From positions 1,984,001-2,048,000 of the forward strand of contig NC_005027.1 of the NCBI RefSeq assembly GCF_000196115.1: a stretch of 64,000 nt of DNA. Direction: 5' to 3'. Positions within the stretch are counted from its first letter, which is position 1. Each line of letters begins with the position of its first letter. The position numbers and the translations under genes were made by a program. This DNA comes from Rhodopirellula baltica SH 1. GTDB taxonomy: Bacteria > Planctomycetota > Planctomycetia > Pirellulales > Pirellulaceae. The notes beneath the pieces are model-generated. The model did no database searches. It saw nothing but the letters and a program-made list of their open reading frames with translations, and was not told the origin of the DNA. This document shows positions 36,413 through 46,000 of this stretch, in pieces.

Positions 36413-36754
36413 GTTCGACCGATCGAAAATGCCAGCCCGCCCGGATAGAGGCCAGGTGCTCGCAACCATCGACTCCCACAACGAACGACCCAGAAAGCCC
36501 CGGTCTCCCGCGACCGGGGCTTTTTCGTTATCCCCTCGCTTTTCCGCCGCGAACTCCCTCGCCGCCGCTTCGACGATCACTTCGTGGCCCGCTCTGCAGG
36601 TTGATTCTGCGTGAGCCACCCTCACGCGAAGTCTGAACGAGAACCCGTCTCTGGCCGCATCGTCCTACTCACGCCGGCAATCTGATCTCGGTCGGACACC
36701 AATCAGCACCAATTCTGGTCTGGTATTTCGGTGTGTTCGGTTACACTCTCACCC
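36413..36754. other. Intergenic stretch with a terminator
   Basis: About 340 bp. It holds the terminator at 36494-36525 and the upstream region of the U32 gene; nothing else recognised. Confidence 0.5.
36494..36525 (+). terminator. Rho-independent terminator
   Basis: AAAGCCCCGGTC (36494-36505) pairs with GACCGGGGCTTT (36512-36523), a 6-nt loop, followed by TTTTT within 36521-36525. It closes the transcript of the 74-aa gene. Confidence 0.9.
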
Positions 36755-39433
36755 ATGCTCGAATCCGCCTTGCCACCCACCGCTTCCGCCCCCGAATTGC
36801 TCGCCCCCGCCGGCAATTGGGACTGTGTTCACGCCGCGATCGAAAACGGTGCGGACGCCATTTACTTCGGGCTCGACCGAGGATTCAACGCTCGTCACCG
36901 CGCCGCCAACTTTGGCGTCAATGATTTGTCGTCTTTGATGGGCAAACTGCATCTTCGCGGTGTCCGCGGCTACGTGACGCTCAACACGCTGGTCTTTCCC
37001 GATGAACTGAACGATTTGGTCGAAGTGGTCGACGCGATCGCCAGCGCCGGCGTGGACGCGGTTTTGGTTCAAGACTTTGGTGTCGCTCGAATCGTCAAAG
37101 CGATCTGTCCCGAACTGGAGATCCACGCTTCGACTCAGATGAGTTTGACCAGCGCCGAAACAATCCAGGCGGCAGAATCGCTCGGGTTGTCACGGGTGGT
37201 CGTGGCTCGCGAATTGTCGATCGGCGAAATCAAACAGATTCGTTCCAAAACGGACATGCCCATCGAGGCCTTCATTCACGGAGCTCTTTGTGTCGCCTAC
37301 AGCGGCCAATGTCTGACCAGCGAATCACTTGGCGGACGAAGCGCAAACCGTGGGCAGTGTGCGCAGGCTTGCCGGTTGCCTTACGACTTGGTGTGCGATG
37401 GAATCGATCAAGAACTCGGCAATGTTCGCTACCTGCTCAGTCCGCAAGATTTGGCGGGCTACGCAGCGATCCCGGACATGATCGAAGCGGGCGTCAACAG
37501 CCTGAAAATCGAAGGCCGTTTAAAAACGCCAGAGTACGTCGCCAACATCACCGGCCACTACCGCCGAGCGATCGATCAGGCCATCAAGGATGGCACCGTG
37601 AACCTCGGCGACGACGCTCGACACGAGATGGAACTGTCGTTCTCTCGTGGCTTCACACCAGGATGGCTCGAGGGCAATGACCACAAGCGATTGGTGCCCG
37701 GAGTTCGATCCGCCAAACAAGGCATCGTGCTGGGCGAGATCCGTGCCATCGGTCGCGATTCGATCTTGGTCGATGTTCAAGCCGCAGTCGCACTCGGCGA
37801 TGGTTTGGCGATTGAGTCCGAGGTGGATCCCAACAGCACCCAAACCTTTGACAGTGGGTTCGCTGACAATCACCAGGGCGGTCGAATCTACTCGCTGCGA
37901 ATCGACAGTGAATCCGCGGGAAGTCCGCGTCAAAAAAGCGAAGCAAAATTGCCCGAACAGTCTTCGCTGAGTCCCTGGGAATTGGCCCGCCAGCGACAAC
38001 AGGCAGAAGGTCAAGCTTCGGGGGAAAAGCTCAAGAAAGTTGAAACGAATCAAACGGTTTGGATCGGATTCGGTCGAGACGAAATCGATTTTTCGCGAAT
38101 CGAAATTGGTGCGACGGTTTTTAAGAACGATGATCCTCAACTGAACAAACGCCTGGCGGCTACCTTCGGCGGCAAGCCACGTCGTACGCGGCCCATCAAT
38201 CTGCACGTTGTGGCTCATGTCGGAAGTCCCGTCGAAGTCCATGCGACGCTGGGCAACGGGGACCACGCGACAACCGAAAGCATCATCGGCGAAGATGACT
38301 TGGCCGTCGCCAACAAGCATGCCATCACCGATGAAGTCTTGGCAGACAAACTCGGACGACTCGGCGGGTCTCCGTTCCATCTCGGACGACTGACCAGCGA
38401 CCTGAGTGGCGGCCCCATGGTTCCGCTCGGGGTTCTCAATCAGCTTCGACGCGAATTGGTGGAGAAACTCGAAGACCAATTGCATGCACCACCCCGGCGA
38501 ACCGTTCGTCTATCAGCGGGCCGTGCATTGGTGACTCCAATTGCGAAAGAAACCGCGGCCTCCGATTTGCCATCGCCGCAGCTGTCAGTCCTGTGCCGGA
38601 CGATCGATCAGGTACGCGGTGCGATCGCCGCGTCGGCGGAACGAATCTACGCCGATTTCCACGATCCACGCGATCACAAAGCCGCGATTGCTCTGGGCGC
38701 GGAGCACAACGCGAATGTCTGGATCGCGTCGCTACGAATTCAGAAGCCCGGCGAAATGGGATTGCTGAAACAGATTCTTAAACAAGGTCCGATGGGCTTG
38801 TTGGCTCGAAATTTAGCGGCGGTACGAATGGGCCTCGAAGCCGGCATTCCAACGATTGCCGACTTTTCGCTGAATGTCGCGAATCATCGTTCCGCGGAAT
38901 GGTTGATCGACCAAGGCGTTCAGAGAGTCACCGCGTCATACGATTTGAATGCCGACCAATTGGATCAACTGGTCAGCTCGATGCCGGCCGAATGGTTGGA
39001 ACTGGTTCTTCACCAACACATGCCAATGTTCCACATGGAGCACTGTGTGTTCTGCAGCGTGCTTTCACCGGGCACCAACAAAACCAATTGTGGTCGCCCA
39101 TGCGATCGACATGTCGTGCAGCTACGAGACCGCGTGGGCAAGCTTCACGTGTTACAGGCCGACATCGCTTGCCGAAACACGTTGTTCAATGCGACACCTC
39201 AGAGCGGGGCGGAGATTGTTGGCAACATGGTGGCTCGCGGAGTCGGTTCGTTCCGAGTCGAACTGCTGAGCGAGAACGAGACGGAAGCGAAATCGATGCT
39301 GACTTTGTATCGTCGTCTCTTGTTGGGCGAGATCCCCGGCCAGGATGTTTGGCGATCGTTGTCCGCCGAAAACCGAGTTGGTGTCACTCGCGGCACTTTG
39401 GAAGCCAAACGCAACCCATTGGCAATCCTCTAG
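36755..39433 (+). CDS. U32-family peptidase / RNA-hydroxylation protein (RlhA-like)
   Basis: 892 aa from ATG at 36755. Relatives YdcP/RlhA and TrhP take part in hydroxylating 23S rRNA or tRNA; a protease activity is the older label. It opens PELLAPAGNWDCVHAAIENGAD as a TIM-barrel. The U32 signature starts at Glu171 (EAFIHGALCVAYSGQC) and continues RGQCAQACRLPYDL. A second Cys set (Cys764: HCVFC, then NCGRPC) is the other half of the presumed iron-sulfur site. The C-terminal U32 unit is separated by a long middle region. It converges on the UdgX gene with a 13-bp gap. Confidence 0.87.
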   Translation: MLESALPPTASAPELLAPAGNWDCVHAAIENGADAIYFGLDRGFNARHRAANFGVNDLSSLMGKLHLRGVRGYVTLNTLVFPDELNDLVEVVDAIASAGVDAVLVQDFGVARIVKAICPELEIHASTQMSLTSAETIQAAESLGLSRVVVARELSIGEIKQIRSKTDMPIEAFIHGALCVAYSGQCLTSESLGGRSANRGQCAQACRLPYDLVCDGIDQELGNVRYLLSPQDLAGYAAIPDMIEAGVNSLKIEGRLKTPEYVANITGHYRRAIDQAIKDGTVNLGDDARHEMELSFSRGFTPGWLEGNDHKRLVPGVRSAKQGIVLGEIRAIGRDSILVDVQAAVALGDGLAIESEVDPNSTQTFDSGFADNHQGGRIYSLRIDSESAGSPRQKSEAKLPEQSSLSPWELARQRQQAEGQASGEKLKKVETNQTVWIGFGRDEIDFSRIEIGATVFKNDDPQLNKRLAATFGGKPRRTRPINLHVVAHVGSPVEVHATLGNGDHATTESIIGEDDLAVANKHAITDEVLADKLGRLGGSPFHLGRLTSDLSGGPMVPLGVLNQLRRELVEKLEDQLHAPPRRTVRLSAGRALVTPIAKETAASDLPSPQLSVLCRTIDQVRGAIAASAERIYADFHDPRDHKAAIALGAEHNANVWIASLRIQKPGEMGLLKQILKQGPMGLLARNLAAVRMGLEAGIPTIADFSLNVANHRSAEWLIDQGVQRVTASYDLNADQLDQLVSSMPAEWLELVLHQHMPMFHMEHCVFCSVLSPGTNKTNCGRPCDRHVVQLRDRVGKLHVLQADIACRNTLFNATPQSGAEIVGNMVARGVGSFRVELLSENETEAKSMLTLYRRLLLGEIPGQDVWRSLSAENRVGVTRGTLEAKRNPLAIL

Positions 39434-39446
39434 TCGCAGTGCATCG

Positions 39447-40937
39447 TCACGGTAACATCCGGTAGTGCTCCGCCGCGAAGTGCAGGTCATCCAAGAACGC
39501 TTGCCGCATCGTCTCGCGAGTCGCCTCGTTGGGCACTCTCAATATTGCCGATGGGTGATACGTCGCGATTGTCCATTTGGCATGATCCGACCGTTGCACC
39601 TGACCGCGTGACTTCAGCAATCGGAAGCCGGGACCGAGCAGAACTCCCGCCGCGGTCGCTCCAAGAGCCACGACCATCTTCGGCCGAATCACGTCCAGCT
39701 CAGCTTCCAACCAAGGCCGGCACGCCGCGACTTCTCTGGCGGCCGGTTTGACATGCAGCCGACGCTTGCCCGTCGGTTTGAACTTGAAATGTTTGACCGA
39801 ATTGGTGATGTACAGCTCCGCCGGATCCAACCCAACGTCGTTCAATGTTTCTCGAAGCAACTGACCGGCCGGTCCGACAAAAGGTTCACCTGCCAAGTCT
39901 TCACGATCACCGGGTTGCTCGCCCACCAACACCAATTTCGCATTGGGATTGCCCACACCAAACACGGTCTGCGTGGCTGGTCCGTGCAAGTCGCATCCCT
40001 GGCACACCGCCGCCGCTTCACGCAAACGAGCGATGGATTGAGATGACTCGCCGGTCGAGACTTCGGGCAGGAACGGTCGAGCCGAGACACCGCCTTCCGC
40101 ATGCCGGATCATCGTTTCGACGCGTGTCGGTGCGTTGCGAACCAAATCGTCGATCAACGCTGTTTCGGGCATTGTTGCCCAGTGTTTCTTGGGCATTTCC
40201 GCACGCATCGCATTCAGCTTGATGCGAGCCGGATTGAAGATGTTCGCGTAGTACGTCTTCCAAACCTCTTCTAATTCGTCCGCTTCGGGTGCGTCGCTGC
40301 GAGGAGCCCCATCGCCCATTGTCAGCTTCTTCCCATCCCAAATCGCGGACTCATCCGGCGTCAAGATTGCCCAACGCATCACGTCGAAACGACGTGCGAA
40401 GAAATCGGCAACCAATTCCAACGTGTAATGATCAGAACGGTGCCATGCGACAAAGCGTTTCCCTTCCGCGTCTTCAATCTCGCGAAAACGGACGAACGCC
40501 TTCATCTTGTGAGCGTCGCGACTGACGGATTTTTCCAATTTCGTCGCGGTGTGAACATCTCGATCTGCGGCGTTGGTCAGCAAGTGCTTTTCACCACCGG
40601 TAATCCGCCACAGCAACCGGTACAGCAATTCCCAGCGACCAGGCGAGCGATGACACGAAACATGGCGTGCCAGATTTAAAAACGCCTTGGGGACGCGAAA
40701 CGGCGACGAAAAACCGGCCGCGTGTTGACCTTCAGCTTCGGCGGACGGTTCGCCGACGACTGGCTCGACGTCGGCCGAACCGAAAAGATCAGATTGCTTT
40801 CGCCCCGATTTCGACCGTCCATCAATCCAGTGAATTGTTTCCGGAGCGGCGCCGCTGATTAGCAACCGCCGCGACGTCACTCGCCAATCATCCCACCGCG
40901 TCGCCCGAACACTCAAACATTCTTCGGACGCGGTCAT
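39447..40937 (-). CDS. DUF4130 - UdgX fusion (uracil-DNA-binding protein)
   Basis: 496 aa, two parts. The N-terminal half (about 1-270) fits the DUF4130 family often linked to DNA repair genes. The C-terminal half is a family-4-like uracil-DNA glycosylase: VGEQPGD (Gln341 within 339-343), [29 protein letters not shown] and YHPSAILR. The KRRLH loop matches the R-loop KRRIH of UdgX, whose His forms a covalent bond to uracil-site DNA; here it is His395. A role in uracil repair is inferred from the family. Ends 13 bp from U32. Confidence 0.87.
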   Translation of the reverse strand: MTASEECLSVRATRWDDWRVTSRRLLISGAAPETIHWIDGRSKSGRKQSDLFGSADVEPVVGEPSAEAEGQHAAGFSSPFRVPKAFLNLARHVSCHRSPGRWELLYRLLWRITGGEKHLLTNAADRDVHTATKLEKSVSRDAHKMKAFVRFREIEDAEGKRFVAWHRSDHYTLELVADFFARRFDVMRWAILTPDESAIWDGKKLTMGDGAPRSDAPEADELEEVWKTYYANIFNPARIKLNAMRAEMPKKHWATMPETALIDDLVRNAPTRVETMIRHAEGGVSARPFLPEVSTGESSQSIARLREAAAVCQGCDLHGPATQTVFGVGNPNAKLVLVGEQPGDREDLAGEPFVGPAGQLLRETLNDVGLDPAELYITNSVKHFKFKPTGKRRLHVKPAAREVAACRPWLEAELDVIRPKMVVALGATAAGVLLGPGFRLLKSRGQVQRSDHAKWTIATYHPSAILRVPNEATRETMRQAFLDDLHFAAEHYRMLP

Positions 40938-40955
40938 GGAATCTCGACGTTGGAA

Positions 40956-42728
40956 TCAAGTGGTACGGGGAGTCTTCTTTTTCAAAGCGAATCCCAACGC
41001 CACCGCGATTGCATACGCCACCCAAATGAATGCGACGATGCGGAACGAAAGCGGATCGGGTGCCATGTATTTTTCGTAAAGGGCAACCCCAGCGGACGCG
41101 GTCGCACCAATGACAGCCAATCCCATGAACACGTTCCAGCCAAGACGATGGCCGCCTGTTGGACGATCATCGCCCAAGATTTCGCGGCTATTCATCATCA
41201 AAAAGAACGTGAAATATGCGATCGGCAACAACATGACAGCAAAGGTGCTGGCAAGGATCGCTAACCAGAACTTTTTGTCGGGATCCGTCCACAACTCGAC
41301 CCAGCTCGCCCCGGAGGCACCAGCGATCAACACGCCGACAATGAAGATGGTCTGGCTGTTCGGACGCCCAAACATTTCGCGAATCGCGTAGCCGTTGATC
41401 AGCATGAGGATGATGATCGTCGAGAATCCCATCCCGAAGACTCCCAGCCCGAAGATCAGCTTGGCTCGTTCGGCACCCAACAAAGGAGCCAGCGTTTGCG
41501 AAAGTTCAAAAGCATTTCGTTTGACCAAAGCCGCCGCCAAGAGCTTTTCGTCTTTTGGGAGATCGGCCATCATCTGCAGCTTGGTCGCTTCATCGGTTGA
41601 TTCAGCATCGGCACCCAGGGTCGAATCGACTCGTGCGGTCAGATCGCCTTTCACCTTTTCAAACAACGGCGACGTTTGCATCACAGCCACGTCTGACGAT
41701 GCCAATTGATCGTCAATTTTATTGTGGAAAGACGACGCCGAGGCAATCACAACGCAGCTGGTCACCAGCACGAATGGAATCGCCATGCCGGTCGACAAGT
41801 CAAATCGAGCCAATCCGCGGAAGGTTTTGTCCCATCCGCGAGCAAGCATCGAATAGGGAAGCAAGAAGGTCATGTTGATGCCGACCGCTGTCGCGATCGC
41901 CGAAATCATGACGCTGCGTTGTGTTCCCATCAGCCGCCCAGTCCAGAACGAACTGGCTTCCGGAGACAAATTCGCAACCGATTCGCGAAGGTCGCCCGCG
42001 GGACGAACAAACTGAGTTAAGTCAGGAATCAATCCTGCGAAGATGCTGGCAAAATTGAGTTGGCCTTTCGCCAACAGAAGGATCGCGACGCCAAAGAAGC
42101 AAATCACGACCATCCCGATGAGCGTTTTCAGGAAGATGTCAAATACCTTCGCAGCGCGACCTTGTTTGGTGTTCAGCAACACAATGAACCCAGCGGCGAA
42201 GAACAACACCATCGTCACCGCCCAGCGGACGCCGCGGGAATCGCCCAGGCCTTCGCCACCGCCCAGAGACAATAAGTTTTTGTCCAGAGCGTCGTAGCAC
42301 AGGCTGAACTGCGGCATGCAAAAAATCATGTTCGCGAGCACGGTCGCGATGATCCATCCCCAACCCAAAGCCGGGTTGATCTCGTTGTTGATCGCTTCGA
42401 ATGGCCGGCGCCCGGTCGAAAGCGTCACGTAGCTGATCGCCGACAACATCACGACGCCGAGAACGATCGCGACCAGCTGCAACCACAGCATGCTGGTTCC
42501 GCCCATCACTCCCAAGAACAACGACCCAGCCAATGAGCCGCCACCCAGCGTGATCGCGGATTGCAACCATCCCGGACCGGAGAGTTTGATGTACGTGCCA
42601 AGCGTTTTGCCTTCGGCTTGTGCTTTTTGCAGCATCGCACGATCGGCGAGAACTTTGTCGCTGACAACGGCTTCACCACCAGTCAGTGGATTGGCTTCGA
42701 CATTGGAAGATGGATTCGATTCAGACAT
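40956..42728 (-). CDS. Nramp-like membrane transporter lacking the usual metal motifs
   Basis: 590 aa, about 11-12 membrane helices. The overall pattern and the opening GPGWLQSAITLGGGSLAGS look Nramp-like. However, the TM1 position normally reading D-P-G-N reads LGGGS, and the TM6 M-P-H region reads LLPYSMLARGW. The residues that bind Mn or Fe in known Nramps are therefore missing, and another substrate or a different role is likely (inference). A soluble acidic loop (about 350-440) separates late helices. It starts 19 bp upstream of the UdgX gene and may be co-transcribed with it. Confidence 0.8.
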   Translation of the reverse strand: MSESNPSSNVEANPLTGGEAVVSDKVLADRAMLQKAQAEGKTLGTYIKLSGPGWLQSAITLGGGSLAGSLFLGVMGGTSMLWLQLVAIVLGVVMLSAISYVTLSTGRRPFEAINNEINPALGWGWIIATVLANMIFCMPQFSLCYDALDKNLLSLGGGEGLGDSRGVRWAVTMVLFFAAGFIVLLNTKQGRAAKVFDIFLKTLIGMVVICFFGVAILLLAKGQLNFASIFAGLIPDLTQFVRPAGDLRESVANLSPEASSFWTGRLMGTQRSVMISAIATAVGINMTFLLPYSMLARGWDKTFRGLARFDLSTGMAIPFVLVTSCVVIASASSFHNKIDDQLASSDVAVMQTSPLFEKVKGDLTARVDSTLGADAESTDEATKLQMMADLPKDEKLLAAALVKRNAFELSQTLAPLLGAERAKLIFGLGVFGMGFSTIIILMLINGYAIREMFGRPNSQTIFIVGVLIAGASGASWVELWTDPDKKFWLAILASTFAVMLLPIAYFTFFLMMNSREILGDDRPTGGHRLGWNVFMGLAVIGATASAGVALYEKYMAPDPLSFRIVAFIWVAYAIAVALGFALKKKTPRTT

Positions 42729-43038
42729 GCGCGGTCACGAGGCGGGCGGGGAGGTAGGAAACTGGCAAGATAATACCAGCCTCGAAACGCACGTCGTTAC
42801 CCCCTAGCGGCTCAGAATCAGTCATACTGGCAAAGAACCATAGAATCGAGCTTCGGATTCTGACGGTTGCCCTTCCAGATTCCCCCGCCTGATCCCTTGA
42901 TCACGTCCCAGTTTGACAAACTGGCGGCACGCCGGCTTTCCCGGCCAACGATTCACACCTCCGTTTGATTCACCGCCTCGATTGACGCGGTCCTGCCTGA
43001 CAATCCGCCTTCCCCGCTTCCCCACCGGTTTTTTTGTC
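42729..43038. other. Divergent promoter region
   Basis: 310 bp between the Nramp-like gene and the 1598-aa gene. No metal-responsive riboswitch or operator was recognised. Confidence 0.4.
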
Positions 43039-46000
43039 ATGAATCTGTTCGCGTCCCTGGAACGTCCCGTTTCAATGGCCACGGCGGCCTTTCTGAGCTT
43101 CGTCACGTTGGTGTTTGGCCTGAATACGACGCATGCGGTCGCACAAACGCCTCAATCCGAACTCGAATACACCGACGTCGGCTGGGAATCTCAGCAGATC
43201 ACGGATCAGTTTTACGCCGAGGGTTCCGCGGTCGGCGACCTCAACGGTGATGGGATCAACGATCTGGTCTACGGTCCGGTCTGGTACGAAGGTCCTGACT
43301 ACCAAACCCGACATGAATTGGCGGAAGCCAAAGTGGTTTCAGTGATGGCTTATAGCCAACACTTCTTTTCGCACGTATGCGACGTCAACGCTGACGGAAA
43401 GCTCGACGTGATCTCGGTCGGATTCCCTGGTCGACAAGCCACCCTGTACACCAATCCAGGCAAAACGAACGCGAGCCAGTCCGAGCAGTTTTGGCCGGCC
43501 CACACAATTGCACCTCGCGTATCGAACGAGTCACCTGCCTGGGTCGATTTGATTCCGGGCGGACTTCCGGAACTCGTTTGCGCCCGAGATCGAGCCTACG
43601 GGTACTACACCGCGGACTCATTGGACGATCCCACACAACCATGGCAATGGATTGCTGTCTCAGAACCGGGAACCGCGTTGGAACCCTTTGGTCATGGTTT
43701 GGGTGTTGGCGACATTGACGGCGATGGCAATCAAGACATCATCGATCGCCAGCATTGGTGGAGACAACCGGATTCCGCCCTCGTCGAGTCGACCGGCACA
43801 GCCGACTCAAAACCATTGTGGCAACGGCAATCCTGGATCGCTCAACCGTTTGGTGGCGGTGGTGCTCAGATGCACGTACACGATTTCGATGGTGACGGCG
43901 ACTCCGATCTGGTTACCTCTGAAAATGCACACGGTTATGGCCTGGCCTGGTTCGAGCAAACTCGCCCCGGTCAGTTCGTCCAGCATCAAATCAGCGGCGA
44001 ATCATCGATGCAAAACCCACATGGGTATGCAACATCGCAAATGCACGCGGTGGAAACGATCGATGTCGACGGAGATGGTCGACGTGACATCGTCACCGGC
44101 AAACGCTACTACGCCCACGGAGGAAAAGACGCTGGTGGATTGCAGGCTCCCCTGGTCGTCTGGTTCCGCAATGTGAAAAGCGACCAGCCTGGTGGACTCG
44201 AATTCGTTCCGCATGTCATCCATGAAACATCTGGAGTGGGAGTCGAAGTCGTCACATCGGACATCAACGGAGATGGCTTGGTCGATGTTCTGACGGGCAA
44301 CAAACGAGGTTTGACGGTCCACATTCAAACCGACCTGAGTGATGTTCCGCTCGCGAAACGCCGGCACGTCGCGGAACGCTGGCGAACTTCCAAACGACCG
44401 CAAGACGAATACGCGATTGGATTGAGCCCATCCGAATCAGCCAAACACATGGATGTGCCGGATGGGTTCGAGGTCGATGTTGTCGCGAGCGAACCGGATT
44501 TAGTGCAACCCATCGCCATGTGCTTCGATGATCGCGGGCGGATTTGGATGATCGAAGGCAACACGTATCCGACCAAGGCTCCCGATGGTGAAGGAAAGGA
44601 TCGAATCTTGATCCTGGAAGATTCCGACGGCGATGGTTCATTTGAGACGAAAAAGGTTTTTGCCGATGGCGTGAACCTAGCCAGTGGAATCGAAGTCGGA
44701 TTTGGCGGCGTTTGGATTGGTGCCGCTCCAGAATTGTTTTTTTATCCCGATAACAATCGCGATGATGTGCCCGATGCGGAACCAACGGTGCTATTGGATG
44801 GCTGGGGGTACCAAGACACTCACGAAACCCTCAACAGTTTCACCTGGGGCATGGACGGATGGCTGTATGGTTGCCACGGCGTGTTCACCCATTCCAACGT
44901 TGGAAAACCAGGAACGCCCAAAAAGGACCGGACTCCGCTGAACGCCGGCGTGTGGCGGTACCATCCGGTGCGACATGAATTCGAAGTCTACGCTCACGGA
45001 ACCAGCAACCCCTGGGGAGTCGACTTCAACGAGAACGGCGATTGGTTTGTCAGTGCTTGCGTCATTCCACACTTGTTTCATCTGTCGCAAGGTGGTCGTT
45101 ACTTCCGACAAGCCGGCCAACATTTCAATCCACATACATACGACGACATCAAAACTATCGCCGATCACCTGCACTACGGTGATGGCACGTTTCAATCGGC
45201 GAACTCAGCGAACAGGGTCGACCGAGATTTGGTCCGGCGAACCGCGGCGACGACATCGATGGTCGGCGGAGGCCATGCTCACGCTGGTCTGACGATCTAT
45301 CAAGCCGACGATTTCCCCGCACATTACCGCGGCGAGTTGTTCTTCCACAATTTGCACGGCCATCGAATCGTGCGTGAACATCTGGAAACGGAAGGTTCCG
45401 GTTTCTTGGGCCGGCACCGCCCGGACTTCATGATGTCCAACGATCATGAACAAATAGGGGTGGGAATCATGCAAGGTCCCGACGGTGCCCTCTACACATC
45501 GGACTGGCACGACGACCAAACCTGCCACCACCGCGACCACGAGATCTGGGACCGCACCAACGGCCGTCTGTTCCGGATCCGGTACGGCGATCTTCGACCT
45601 TATCGCTTCGATCTATCGAAGTTGTCCGACGACCAGCTCGTACAAAACCTCACCCACGCAAACGCGTACTTCGTCCGCCAGTCTCAGCGAATTTTGCAGG
45701 AGCGAACTGCTTCTGGGGAACTCAACCGGAACAAAGTCGCCGAAGCTCTGACTGCATTGATTCAGTCGGACGCACCGAGGCGTTCGCGGCTGCAAGCCGT
45801 CTGGACCGCATGGACATCGGGACTACTTCCAGTCGAAGGCGAGCAGCACGTCGCCCCCAATTTTGTCCAAACGGATCTCAGTTCACTGCTGGATGACAGC
45901 GATCCAATCATCCGTGGCTGGGCGATGCAGTTGATTGGAGAACATCGTCAATCATTGTCCTCCGGTTTGCTCGCGAAGCTGGAAGAGATGTCGGCCGGCG

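Noticed and set aside
35984..36625. 213-codon minus-strand frame
   Set aside because: It covers the 74-aa gene and its terminator; the translation looks random.
37520..38485. 321-codon minus-strand frame opposite the U32 gene
   Set aside because: A shadow of the U32 gene with no family pattern or plausible start.
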